A stretch of 64,000 nt of DNA. It comes from Burkholderiales bacterium (lineage in GTDB: Bacteria > Pseudomonadota > Gammaproteobacteria > Burkholderiales > Burkholderiaceae_C). The stretch is from the NCBI GenBank assembly GCA_016191995.1, contig JACPVA010000023.1, positions 1-64,000 on the forward strand, written 5' to 3'. Numbering within the stretch: the first letter of the stretch is position 1; the number at the start of each line of letters is the position of its first letter. Made by a program: the position numbers and the translations under genes. Below, piece after piece: positions 54,777-63,431 of this stretch. A model generated the notes under the pieces. That model had not been told where the DNA came from, did no database searches, and was given only the letters and a program-made list of their open reading frames with translations.

Positions 54777-55637
54777 TCAGCGGCAATCGCCCTGCGCCGA
54801 CGGCCGGAAGCAGAAATCGGCTGTCAGGCTCGACGACTCCCAGGGCACCTGCACGCGCGCGGTGGCCGCGGCGACGCCGACGCGAACGCGCTTGAACAGC
54901 TGCTCGATCGGCAGCCCGGGCGTGTCGAGATGATCGAGCAGGTGCTTGGTGTAGACGCTGTGTGCGCCGGCGGGGTTGTCCAGCGCGACGCCGTTCGGCG
55001 AGGTGGAGAACGCGATCATCGTCCCCATCGGCGCGTCCAGCGGCGCCAGGCCGGGAGGCGTCGAGCCACGGAACTTGAGCCGGCGCCCGTCCGGCCCGAC
55101 GATCACGCCGCCGGCGAAGGGGTTGACGCGGCAGGCGTCGAGCACGACGACGTTGATCCCGTGCGGGATCGCGCCGAGCCGCTCGACGAAGGCGCCGACA
55201 TCGGCCCCCTGGCGTGCGATGTCGTCCTCGGTCTGCGGGTCGGCGTCGACCGGCAGCAGGTAATTGCGGCCGCGCAGCTGCACGCCGTGCCCGGCGTAGA
55301 ACAGCAGCCGCACCTGCGCGCGCGCCGCCCGCAGCGAGAACTCGCGCAGGCTCTCGATCAGCTCGCGCAGCGAGGTGTCCTCGTGCAGGCCGACGGCGTA
55401 ACCCAGGCCGCGAAGTCGCGCCGCGACGGCCCTGGCGTCGTTGACGGGGTTCTTCAGCGGCGCGGCCCTGTACGCCGCGTTGCCGATCACGAGCGCGATG
55501 CGCTCGGGCTCGCTGGACGCGACCGCGGCCCGCGGCAGCGCGCCCGTCGCGGCGCCCGCGACGGCGGCGGCGATCGCGCCGAGCAGGCGGCGCCGGCCGC
55601 GGCGGTCACCTGGCGGGGCAGCTCGCATCGGATCCAT
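54777..55637 (-). CDS. Metacaspase (caspase-family cysteine protease), Tat-like signal
   Basis: A 286-residue protein with a leader RRGRRRLLGAIAAAVAG resembling a Tat signal and a caspase p20 domain: ALVIGNAAYRAAPLKNPVND, the catalytic His117 in YAGHG and the catalytic Cys169 in LDACR. Substrates of bacterial metacaspases are mostly unknown, with Lys/Arg specificity expected. It follows the anti-sigma gene by 19 bases, so it is co-transcribed with the ECF sigma factor and may be a target or effector of it. Exported location is an inference. Confidence 0.82.
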   Translation of the reverse strand: MDPMRAAPPGDRRGRRRLLGAIAAAVAGAATGALPRAAVASSEPERIALVIGNAAYRAAPLKNPVNDARAVAARLRGLGYAVGLHEDTSLRELIESLREFSLRAARAQVRLLFYAGHGVQLRGRNYLLPVDADPQTEDDIARQGADVGAFVERLGAIPHGINVVVLDACRVNPFAGGVIVGPDGRRLKFRGSTPPGLAPLDAPMGTMIAFSTSPNGVALDNPAGAHSVYTKHLLDHLDTPGLPIEQLFKRVRVGVAAATARVQVPWESSSLTADFCFRPSAQGDCR

Positions 55638-55656
55638 CGCCTTGCCTTCCCGGGCC

Positions 55657-56274
55657 TCACTCACGCGGCGGCAGGCCTGGGGCGAGCGATGCCGCCTGCA
55701 GGATCGGCCGCCCCCGGACGTGCTCGAGCGCCTGCGCCTCGCTGCCGGGTGCGACGCGCACGTAGTAGTCGCCGAGCTGCCCCGGCCCGCCGACGAGCTG
55801 CCCGCCGATCTCGACCAGCAGCATGCGGATATCGGCCTCTGGCGTGTCGGGGGCGAAGGCGAGCTTGAGCAGCGGGCCCTCGTCGGCCTGGACCGCGCGC
55901 AGCGCGCGGATCTCCTGCGCGTCGTCGCGCGCATCGCCGAGCAGGCCGACGATGACGCCGCCCTGGACGGCGACGATCGCGAAGGCGGCCAGCGCGGTGG
56001 CCGGCCGCATGCCGAAACCGGCGAAGAAGGCGCTGAGACGCTCGGACCAGGTCGGCCGGTCGCCGCGGATCAGCTTCATCGCCTTCGCCAGCCCGATCGT
56101 CTCGGGGACGCGCGGCGCGCCCTCCAGCATGCGCGAGCGCAGCGACTGCTGCCATTCGAGCTCGGCACGCGCCTGCGGGTCGCGCGCCAGGTAGTCCTCG
56201 ACCCAGGCGCGGTCCTCGTCGCCGAGCGTGCCGTTGACATACCACGGCAGCAGTTCCTCGAAGCGCTCGTTCAT
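55657..56274 (-). CDS. Anti-sigma factor, membrane anchored
   Basis: A 205-residue protein with an anti-sigma-type start (LLPWYVNGTLGDEDRAWVEDYLARDP), a membrane helix near residue 100 (ATALAAFAIVAVQGGVIVGLL) and a C-terminal periplasmic part. The cysteine/histidine zinc motif is absent. The start overlaps the ECF sigma gene by ATGA, giving coupled expression with the sigma factor it should hold inactive. Confidence 0.82.
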   Translation of the reverse strand: MNERFEELLPWYVNGTLGDEDRAWVEDYLARDPQARAELEWQQSLRSRMLEGAPRVPETIGLAKAMKLIRGDRPTWSERLSAFFAGFGMRPATALAAFAIVAVQGGVIVGLLGDARDDAQEIRALRAVQADEGPLLKLAFAPDTPEADIRMLLVEIGGQLVGGPGQLGDYYVRVAPGSEAQALEHVRGRPILQAASLAPGLPPRE

Positions 56275-56855
56275 GCCGCCACCCCGGCGATCTCGCCCTC
56301 GCTGCCAAGCAGCCGCTGCAGGCAGCCCTTGATCTTCTGCCGGGCGTGGAACAGGCGCGTCTTGACCGTGCCCTCGGGGCAGCGCTGGACCTGCGCGACC
56401 TCGGCGAGCGACAGCCCCTCGAAGAACACCAGGTGCATGCACTCGCGATGCTCGTCGGACAGGCGGCCCATGCAGCGCTGCACGCCCTCGCTGCGCTGCC
56501 TGGCCGCCAGTTGCGCGAAGCCGTCCGGCGTGTCGGAAGCGACCGTGTCGGCGACATCGTCGAGGTCGTCGTGCGCCTCGTCGGGGCGCCTCGCCCGGTA
56601 GACCATCAGCGCCTTGTTGCGCGCGATGCCGATCAGCCAGGTGCTGAACTTCGAGTCCCCGCGAAAGCGCGCGGGGTTCCGCCAGACTTCATACATCGCA
56701 TCCACCACCACTTCCTCGGCGCGCGCGTGATCGTTCAGCATGTTCAGCACGTAGGCATAGACCTTGCGGCTGAACGCCTTGTACAGATCGCGAAACGCTG
56801 CCTGGTCTTCCTTCCCGATCCGTGCCAGAAGGTCCATGACGCGGGCGTTGTCCAT
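56271..56855 (-). CDS. ECF RNA polymerase sigma factor
   Basis: A 194-residue protein with sigma regions 2 (ARAEEVVVDAMYEVWRNP, FSTWLIGIARNKALMVYR) and 4 (HRECMHLVFFEGLSLAEVAQV, GTVKTRLFHARQKIKGCL) in normal order. No extended C-terminus. Its gene starts an operon with the anti-sigma factor and the metacaspase. The promoter it recognises cannot be read from the sequence. Confidence 0.87.
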   Translation of the reverse strand: MDNARVMDLLARIGKEDQAAFRDLYKAFSRKVYAYVLNMLNDHARAEEVVVDAMYEVWRNPARFRGDSKFSTWLIGIARNKALMVYRARRPDEAHDDLDDVADTVASDTPDGFAQLAARQRSEGVQRCMGRLSDEHRECMHLVFFEGLSLAEVAQVQRCPEGTVKTRLFHARQKIKGCLQRLLGSEGEIAGVAA

Positions 56856-57078
56856 GACGGCGGCGGTGGTGGCGTCGCGGCGTAGTATCGCGCGCCCTCC
56901 GTCGCCGCCGTCCCGGGCAAAGCCCGAACCGATGCACGGCGGCGGCGCCCTGCGCGCCGGCCCGGCCGTGTCGATGCTGGGTTGCGCCGCACGGCGCGCC
57001 GGTTCAGTCTTTCGTCGCGTCGGCGTCGGGCGACGCCGACGTGACTCGAGGCGTGCCTCGCGGCCCGGCGCGGCGCGC

Positions 57079-58434
57079 CTACTTGCGGCGCACGAAGAGG
57101 AAGTCGCCGCCCTCGTGCCCGGCCAGGCGGATGTCGGCGAACTGCGGCAGCTGCTCCGAGTTCAGCGCGACCGGCCGGCGCAGTTCGGCGAACAGCGAGG
57201 TCGCGTCGAGGATGCCGCGGTTCGACCCGAGCGCGCGCAGCAGCGCGGCGGCGAACGGCGAGTGGCCGCTGCCGCTCGAATCGGCCACCGGCTCGAGCCC
57301 GCCCGAGCTCAGCGCCTGCCGGGACTTGAGCCGCGCCATGCGCTCCAGGTGCTCCTGGCCGCGACCGAGCTTGAGCTCCGCGCCGCGCGTCAGCGTGCCC
57401 GAGAAGCAGCTGTCGGCGACGACCAGCACGTGCCTGGCCTTCAGCGCGCGCAGCGTATCGCGCACCGTGTCGTTCGACACCCACTGCGTACGCCGGTGCG
57501 GCTGGGCGTCGACCGGCAGCCAGTAGCCCTTGTCGGCCTCGGCGTCGAGCGAGCCATGCCCGGCGTAGTAGATCAGCAGGTTGTCGCTGGCACGCAGCCG
57601 GTTGCGGTACTCGTCGAGCACGTCGACGATCTGCGCCCGCGTGGCGTTGATCAAGGGCGTGACCTCGAACCCGTACTGGGTCGCGAGCAGCTCGCCGACC
57701 GCCCGCGCATCGTTGGCCGCGGTGTCGAGCCGCTCGAGGTACTCGTAGGCATCGTTGCCGATCACCAGCGCGTGGTAGCGCCCGAGCGAGGAGACGTCGA
57801 CCGCCGGCAGCGCGTCGTCCGCGGCGGGCGGCGCCGCCAGCGGCCGGCCGGCGCCAGCGGCCAGCGCGATCTTCTTGTCCAGCGCCGGGCTCGGACCGCG
57901 CGCGGCCGCGGCCCGGTACGAGGCCTCGGCCTCGGCGGTGCGGCCCAGCGTCAGCAGCAGGTCGCCGCGCGCGACCAGGAGCCGCGGCTCGTCCGGCCGC
58001 CCCTGCAAGGCCTTGTCGCACGCCGCCAGCGCGGCCTCGCCCGTCAGCCCCAGGCATCGGGTCTGCGCCAGCGCGAACTCGTCGTCGGGCCGCAACGCCT
58101 CCGCCTTGCGGCTGCGCTCGACCCAGGCCGCCTCGTCGGCCAGGCTCTGCACCTCGTGCTCGCGCAGCTGCAGCAGCGTGTTCGACGGATGGTGGCGGCG
58201 CGCATCCTGCAGCACGCGCAGCGCCCCGGCGTAGTTCCTGGCCGTGACCCAAGGATCGACCAGCGCGACGACCTCGCTCGGTCCGGCGCCGGCGATCGCC
58301 TCGCGGCAGGCGGGGGTCAGCTCCTCCTCGGCGTCGGCGCGACACGCGGCGAGGCTGGCGCCATGCGCCGGCGCCCAGCAGGCCGCGACCGCCAGCAGGG
58401 CCGACGCGCCGATCGATCGCCACCCGCTGCTCAT
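57079..58434 (-). CDS. Caspase-family protease with N-terminal TPR-like repeats
   Basis: A 451-residue protein: a signal peptide (cleavage near residue 25), TPR-like helices (about 60-180, with RLLVARGDLLLTLGRTAEAEASYRAAA) and a caspase p20 domain with ALVIGNDAYEYLERL, catalytic His293 in YYAGHG and Cys343 in DSCFSG. The family usually cleaves after basic residues. It lies on the same strand as the sigma operon, which begins 224 bases downstream, but is probably a separate unit. A second caspase so close is notable. Confidence 0.85.
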   Translation of the reverse strand: MSSGWRSIGASALLAVAACWAPAHGASLAACRADAEEELTPACREAIAGAGPSEVVALVDPWVTARNYAGALRVLQDARRHHPSNTLLQLREHEVQSLADEAAWVERSRKAEALRPDDEFALAQTRCLGLTGEAALAACDKALQGRPDEPRLLVARGDLLLTLGRTAEAEASYRAAAARGPSPALDKKIALAAGAGRPLAAPPAADDALPAVDVSSLGRYHALVIGNDAYEYLERLDTAANDARAVGELLATQYGFEVTPLINATRAQIVDVLDEYRNRLRASDNLLIYYAGHGSLDAEADKGYWLPVDAQPHRRTQWVSNDTVRDTLRALKARHVLVVADSCFSGTLTRGAELKLGRGQEHLERMARLKSRQALSSGGLEPVADSSGSGHSPFAAALLRALGSNRGILDATSLFAELRRPVALNSEQLPQFADIRLAGHEGGDFLFVRRK

Positions 58435-58454
58435 CGTCCGGCCCTTCGCATGGG

Positions 58455-59261
58455 CTAGTACGAGCTGTGCGACCCGGGCTGCCGCTTGTGCAGCTCGGGG
58501 TCGAAGGCCCAGTCACCCGAGGGCAGGCGGATGACGCCGAACAGGTAGCGGCGGGCGATCGGCCGGTACGGCGGCTGCTCGGCAGCCAGCAGCGCATCGA
58601 GCCGCTGCTGCGTCTGCTCCAGCCCGGCGGCCAGCCGGCTGCAGCGCTGGGCGAGGTCCTGCGCATAGGTCACGACGTGCGCGTCGTCGGCCGACTGGCG
58701 GGCATCGCGCGCGAGCACGGCCATCAGCTGCGACTCGCGCCGCAAGGCCTCGAGCTCGGCGATCAGCGGCGGCAGGCCGGCGCGCAGGTTGGCGCTGGCG
58801 TCGCGCACCTCGCGCGCGTAGCCGAGGTGCTCGCTGCCGCCCTGCAGGGCCCGGGTCAGCCCGTAGCCGGTGCCGGGGCCGTCGGCCAGCAGCTTCGGGT
58901 CGACCGCGTGCAGGACATGGCCGACGTGCAGCTTGACGCTGGCGATATTGCGTGCGCCCTCGACGGCATAGGCGGCGTGCTCGGCAGCGACGCGCGCCTC
59001 GATCCGTGCCACCTCGAGCAGGCCCTTCTGCCCCGGCGTATCCGTCCAGGCCGTCAGCGCGTGCCCGACATGGCTGTGCGCGATCGTCGGCAGCTGGATG
59101 CTGACGCACGCGGGCAGGACCAGCGCCAGCGCCAGCACGGCGACCAGAGCCTGCCAGGGCCGTGACCGACGGCCGCCCGGCGCCGGCCCGCAGGCCCGGC
59201 CCGATGCCTGCGCACTCGCAACTTCCGGCGGCGGCGACCCGCGCCGCGCATCACGACCCAT
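58455..59261 (-). CDS. Putative lipoprotein of unknown function upstream of the TPR-caspase
   Basis: A 268-residue protein. A hydrophobic segment near residue 40-53 ends in LVLPAC, a lipobox, so it is probably a lipoprotein with a long, basic head. The rest is helical with many Ala/Leu/Glu (ALLAAEQPPYRPIARRYLF). Not recognised. ATG 59261 is preferred because GGGGGGG precedes it; ATG 59285 is possible. It ends 20 bases before the TPR-caspase start, suggesting an operon with it. Confidence 0.6.
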   Translation of the reverse strand: MGRDARRGSPPPEVASAQASGRACGPAPGGRRSRPWQALVAVLALALVLPACVSIQLPTIAHSHVGHALTAWTDTPGQKGLLEVARIEARVAAEHAAYAVEGARNIASVKLHVGHVLHAVDPKLLADGPGTGYGLTRALQGGSEHLGYAREVRDASANLRAGLPPLIAELEALRRESQLMAVLARDARQSADDAHVVTYAQDLAQRCSRLAAGLEQTQQRLDALLAAEQPPYRPIARRYLFGVIRLPSGDWAFDPELHKRQPGSHSSY

Positions 59262-59285
59262 GGCGTACCCCCCCACGTTGTCCAT

Positions 59286-59852
59286 AGCCTTGGCAGGATA
59301 GGGCACCCGGGCGACCCGACGCAACACGGCGCGACCCCCGAATTGCGCAGCTCGACGCGCTCGACACTCGCCAGTTGCACGTCTCTTGAGCCGGCTCAAG
59401 GACTCCCGGGCCACCTGCTTGTCAGCGGCGCAAGCCGGGGACTCCTGCCGAGGCGGCTGGAGCCACTCCAGACCCCTCGCGCGATGCCAATGCGGCGGCC
59501 GTGCTGCAGCGCTTGCCGAGCGCCACATGACCACTTCGGGTCGAGGCGACTCGGATGTTCGCGTTCCGGGCATGGCCCGGCCCGGGTCTGGCAAAGCGAC
59601 GAGGATGTCTCGGCCTGAAGGGATTGTCCGGGGCCGGTCGAACGGCCTCGTCAGCCTGTCGAACGAACGCTTCGAACGGGCCCGCCCGGGCGGTCCAGCG
59701 AGCGCAGGCGCGACCCTCGAGCGACGCTGCAGCGGACAACAGCCGAACCGGCGCCACGCGGACGCGGCTGCTCGGGCAGCGTCGGCCCTCGCGTTTCGCA
59801 ATGGCTGGATAGACTTCGTCGGCCCCACGCGCACCCTTTCGACGGATCGGCG
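59286..59852. other. Gap of about 567 bases with no supported gene
   Basis: Open frames here (for example 59386-59856) are arginine/alanine-rich with no family pattern. I see no reliable promoter, RNA or repeat. The gap separates the leftward caspase group from the rightward hemerythrin gene and so must contain divergent promoters. Confidence 0.5.
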
Positions 59853-60515
59853 ATGAAGCTGCTCGACACACTCCAGGACGAACATGGGCTGATCGATCGG
59901 GTGCTCGGATCGCTTCGCGCCTATGTCGACGGACTCCTCGACGGGACTGCGGACCCGGACGACGGCAGGCGCTTCGCCGCGTTCTTCGACGAGTTCGCCG
60001 GCCGCTTCCACCACGATCGCGAGGAGCGCGTGCTGTTCCGCGCGCTGGTCGACGACGCGGAGCTGCCGGCCGACCGCGGACCCGTCTACGCCCTCGGGCG
60101 CGAGCACACCGAGATGGAGGCGTGGCTGCGCGAGATGACGCCGCTTCTCGAGCGGCGGCCGCAGTCAGCGGACGACGCGGCCCGGCTTCGGTCCCTGGCC
60201 GTCCGTTACTCGCGCGCGCTGTGGCGCCATATCGACGCCGAGAACTCCGTCCTGTTCCCGCAGTCCGAGCAGCGGCTTCGCCGCAGCGGGGTTCGCGAGC
60301 TCGCGGATCGGCCGCCGAGCGAGCCGGAGGCGGCGGCGCGCGACGGCGCCGCGGCCCTGCTCGTCCGCTACCCGCCGGTCGAGGACGACGTGCTCACGCG
60401 CGGCGACGGCTGCTTCCTGTGCCGGGCCCACGGCCAGACCTGCGACGGCCTGGAGGCCGAGTGGTGGACCGAGCTCGAGTGGGACGAGTTCTACGGCAGC
60501 GACGCGAGCGACTGA
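59853..60515 (+). CDS. Hemerythrin-domain protein with cysteine-bearing C-terminal tail
   Basis: A 220-residue protein. The HHE domain (residues 1-150) shows LQDEHGLIDRVLG, FHHDREERVLFRAL, REHTEMEAWL and WRHIDAENSVLFPQSE, the diiron ligand set. Residues 170-220 form an added tail with GCFLCRAHGQTCDG, a possible Cys metal site. It is probably a cytosolic iron or oxygen/nitric oxide protein. A second hemerythrin is at 38383. Confidence 0.8.
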   Translation: MKLLDTLQDEHGLIDRVLGSLRAYVDGLLDGTADPDDGRRFAAFFDEFAGRFHHDREERVLFRALVDDAELPADRGPVYALGREHTEMEAWLREMTPLLERRPQSADDAARLRSLAVRYSRALWRHIDAENSVLFPQSEQRLRRSGVRELADRPPSEPEAAARDGAAALLVRYPPVEDDVLTRGDGCFLCRAHGQTCDGLEAEWWTELEWDEFYGSDASD

Positions 60516-60550
60516 ACGGCCCGGCGACGGCTCGGCCGCCACGGTGCGGC

Positions 60551-61195
60551 TCAAGCCCCTGCGGCGGGCGACAGCGCGGCCAGGAAGTGGCAGGTGCTGC
60601 CGCCGAGCACGAACAGGTGCCAGACGAAGTGCGCGTAGCGCACGCGGTGGTCGAGCAGGAAGAACAGCGCGCCGGCCGTGTACGCGGCGCCGCCGGCCAC
60701 GATCAGCGCCAGCGCGCCCGTCGACAGGCGATCGAGCATCGGGTCGATCGCCACCAGCGCCATCCAGCCGAGCGCCACGTACAGCCCGGTCGACCACAGC
60801 GGGTGCTTCAGCCGATCGAGCACCTTGGCCGCCATGCCGACCGCGGCCAGCGTCCACACCGCCGCGAACAGCGACCAGCCCCAGGCCCCGCGCAGCGGCC
60901 CGAGCACGAACGGCGTGTAGCTGCCGGCGATGAACAGGAAGATCGCCGCGTGGTCGAGGCGGTTCAGGCGCCGCTTCCAGCGCCCCTGCGGCAGCGCGTG
61001 GTACAGGGTGGAGACGAGGTACAGCAGCATCATCGTCACCGCGAAGACCACCGCCCCGGTGACCGACGCCGCCGCGCCCTGGCGCGAGGCGAACAGCACC
61101 AGCACCGGCAGCGACGCCACGGACAGCGCAAAGCCCAGCCCGTGGCTCAGCGCGTTGGCCACTTCCTCGCCCAGGGTCTGCTCGCGTGCATGCAT
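60551..61195 (-). CDS. Hemolysin III/TrhA-family membrane protein
   Basis: A 214-residue, seven-helix membrane protein with EEVANALSHGLGFALSV at the start, LVSTLYHALP and RRLNRLDHAAIFLFIAGSYTPF as the family hallmarks, and VWHLFVLGGSTCHFLA at the end. Family members affect membrane energetics or lipid homeostasis. The His residues around DHAAIF are typical. ATG 61195 gives a normal length. Confidence 0.85.
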   Translation of the reverse strand: MHAREQTLGEEVANALSHGLGFALSVASLPVLVLFASRQGAAASVTGAVVFAVTMMLLYLVSTLYHALPQGRWKRRLNRLDHAAIFLFIAGSYTPFVLGPLRGAWGWSLFAAVWTLAAVGMAAKVLDRLKHPLWSTGLYVALGWMALVAIDPMLDRLSTGALALIVAGGAAYTAGALFFLLDHRVRYAHFVWHLFVLGGSTCHFLAALSPAAGA

Positions 61196-61564
61196 CGGCC
61201 GCATTGTCGGGCATCGGGACTTCGTGCCATCGTTCGGCCCCGTTCCGGTCCAGCAACGCGATGACCCTGTCACCCGCAGCCAGCCCCGCGTCGTCCGGCA
61301 ACCGGCTCGGCGGCTCGACGCGCGGATCGAACCAAGGCGCGGCTCGCAGGACGGCCGCGCGTCGCCGGGGCCCGGCTCGTTCATCTCGCGCGGCGCGAGA
61401 TGGCGGTCGAGCTTCGGCCCCCCGTACGGGGTCGACGGCGCGGCCATGGCCTCCTCCCGGTGGCGGCCGATCAGGAATCGGACGCCCCATGGCACGACGC
61501 GCTCGTCGCGTCCGAGCCCGATCGAGGCGACACCGGCGTGACGCCCGCGGGCGGCCCGGCGAGG

Positions 61565-61660
61565 TTCGACAAGTTCCTCGCCTTGCTGGATCGGCCCGCG
61601 AAACCGAACCCACGCCTGCGCCGCACGATGAAGAGCGCGCCGCCCTGGGAAGCGGGTTGA
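61565..61660 (+). pseudogene. Remnant of a TacA-like (DUF1778) antitoxin
   Basis: In frame 61400-61660 the last 31 codons encode FDKFLALLDRP followed by PNPRLRR and APPWE, which is the C-terminal toxin-neutralising tail of DUF1778 antitoxins. Upstream residues lack the ribbon-helix-helix DNA-binding half in any frame. A GTG at 61538 could start a 40-residue peptide. So the antitoxin is either truncated or reduced to its neutralising tail. The toxin gene follows by 10 bases. Confidence 0.65.
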
Positions 61661-61670
61661 CGGCGCCGCG

Positions 61671-62183
61671 ATGCGGCTCGCCCCCGAACCGCTGGGCGCG
61701 CAGAATGCACTCGACGGCTTCGACAGCGGCGTGCGTTCGCTCGACGACTTGCTGCGCCGCCGCGCGATGCGCAACCAGGCCAGCGGTGCGTCGCGCACCT
61801 TCGTCGCCCGCGACGACGCGCGCGTGGTCGGCTACTACGCCCTGGCCGCGAGCGCGGTGGCCCCCGATGCCGCCACGGGCCGATTCCGCCGCAACATGCC
61901 CGATCCCGTGCCCGTGGCGGTGCTCGGCCGGCTGGCGATCGACAAGCGCTTCCAAGGCAGGGGGCCGGGCCGCGCCCTGTTCCGCGACGCCGCGCTACGC
62001 GTACTCGCCGCCGGCGGCAGCATCGGCCTCCGCGGCATGCTGGTGCATGCGATCCCGGACGAGGCGAAGGCGTTCTACGTCGGCCTCGGCCTGGATGTTT
62101 CGCCGCTCGAGCCGATGACCTCGATGGCGACCGTCGCGGACCTGAAGGCCTCGCTGGGCAGCGGCAGCGTGAATGGCGCCTAG
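61671..62183 (+). CDS. TacT-like GNAT acetyltransferase toxin
   Basis: A 170-residue protein with the TacT pattern: GVRSLDDLLRRRAMRNQASGASRTFV, VGYYALAASAV, RRNMPDPVPVAVLGRLAID, the acetyl-CoA loop FQGRGPGRALF (proline in place of the usual leucine) and VHAIPDEAKAFYVGLGLD. TacT acetylates charged tRNAs. Its partner antitoxin is only a stub, so either the toxin is inactive, the stub suffices, or it is controlled from elsewhere. Confidence 0.8.
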   Translation: MRLAPEPLGAQNALDGFDSGVRSLDDLLRRRAMRNQASGASRTFVARDDARVVGYYALAASAVAPDAATGRFRRNMPDPVPVAVLGRLAIDKRFQGRGPGRALFRDAALRVLAAGGSIGLRGMLVHAIPDEAKAFYVGLGLDVSPLEPMTSMATVADLKASLGSGSVNGA

Positions 62184-62300
62184 GAACGCCGTCCAACGCC
62201 TGTGAATGCCGGCAACGACCGCCTTCACGACCCCGCGCGCCACCGGCCCGCGATCGCGGTCGAAGGAACCGCTCGTGCGCCCCTGCGCCGCCCCGCGCGA

Positions 62301-62525
62301 TCAGCGCCGGCCGTGCATCCTGCGCAGCGGCTCGAGCAGCCCGCGCAGGCCGTTGTGGTCGATCTCGTGCATCAGCGCCAGCAGGCGGCCGAGCTCGCCG
62401 CGGGGGAAGCCCTTGCGCGCGAACCAGCTCAGGTAATACCCCGGCAGGTCGGCGATCGGCGTGCCCTCGTGCTTGCCGAACGGCATCTCGGTGCTGATCA
62501 GGCGTTCCAGATCTTCGGGCTTCAT
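62301..62525 (-). CDS. DUF3820-family small protein
   Basis: A 74-residue protein with the pattern MPFGKHEGTPIADLPGYYLSWFARKGFP of the DUF3820 family, followed by GELGRLLALMHEIDHNGL. No enzymatic role is known. Its ATG overlaps the stop of the preceding hydrolase gene, so both are translated from one message. Confidence 0.8.
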   Translation of the reverse strand: MKPEDLERLISTEMPFGKHEGTPIADLPGYYLSWFARKGFPRGELGRLLALMHEIDHNGLRGLLEPLRRMHGRR

Positions 62526-63382
62526 CGCGCGGCCGCGGTCGATTCGTCCAGCCAGCCACGCACCGCGGCGTGGTACTCGGCCGGCTTCTGCAGCATCAGC
62601 CAGTGGCCGGCGTCGAAGCCCTGGACGCGGCAGCCCGGCGTGGCGGCCAGCGCCGCCAGCCAGCGCGCCGAATGGAACATGAAGGGCTTGCGCGTGCCGA
62701 AGCAGAACAGGGTCGGGATCCGCGGGCCGAACACCTTGTCCACCCGCGCCACGCCGCGCAGCCCGCCGCAGGCGCCGAACCACTGCATGGCGTAGGGGTA
62801 GTTCATCTGCCAGCCGATGCGCGCGGACGGCGCGCGGCAGCCGACCCGGCGTGCCATGAAGCGCGTCATGCGGTCGGCCAGCCCGGGCAGCCAGCGGCCG
62901 AGCGTCCACGCGACGGCGAGCCAGATCTGGTAGCCGGCGATCAGCCCCTTGTGCCTGACCGTCAGCGCGCGGAGGTAGGCGCCCGAGCTAGTGTCGCCGA
63001 TGTCGGTGGCCACCACCCGCGCCACGCGCCCGGGATGCCGCGCCGCATACTCGTAGCCGAAGAAGCAGCCCCAGTCATGCAGGACCAGGCTCACCGGCTC
63101 GCCGGGGCTGACCGCGTCCACCACCGCGGCGACGAGCGCGCACATCTCGTCCACCGACACCGGCCGTGGCGACCGCGACAGGTCGTAGCCCGGCAGCGCG
63201 AAGCGCACGCAGCGGTAGCCGTCGCGCAGCGCCGCGACCGTGCCGTCCCACAGCGCCGGGGTGTCCGGCCAGCCGTGCAACATCACCACCGTCGGGCCGC
63301 TGCCCTCGATGGTCACGGTCAGGCCCTGCACGTCGAGGGTGTGGACGATGGCCGGATCTCCGTCACGCCAAGCGGCGGCCAT
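62522..63382 (-). CDS. Alpha/beta-hydrolase of the haloalkane dehalogenase/epoxide hydrolase type
   Basis: A 286-residue protein: VVMLHGWPDTPALW (oxyanion hole), VRFALPGYDLS, and the nucleophile motif LHDWGCFFGYEYA with Asp in the nucleophile place, as in dehalogenases and epoxide hydrolases; catalytic His in FDAGHWLMLQKP. The substrate is unknown. Start ATG 63382 is chosen over a longer frame by family length. Confidence 0.8.
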   Translation of the reverse strand: MAAAWRDGDPAIVHTLDVQGLTVTIEGSGPTVVMLHGWPDTPALWDGTVAALRDGYRCVRFALPGYDLSRSPRPVSVDEMCALVAAVVDAVSPGEPVSLVLHDWGCFFGYEYAARHPGRVARVVATDIGDTSSGAYLRALTVRHKGLIAGYQIWLAVAWTLGRWLPGLADRMTRFMARRVGCRAPSARIGWQMNYPYAMQWFGACGGLRGVARVDKVFGPRIPTLFCFGTRKPFMFHSARWLAALAATPGCRVQGFDAGHWLMLQKPAEYHAAVRGWLDESTAAAR

Positions 63383-63431
63383 CGTAGCGCGCAACCGGGG
63401 TGCCGGCTGGCGTCCCCGTCGATCGTCCCCG

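Noticed and set aside
59386-59856. Open frame of 156 codons before the hemerythrin gene
   Set aside because: No domain pattern and no ribosome-binding site; its end overlaps the real hemerythrin start.
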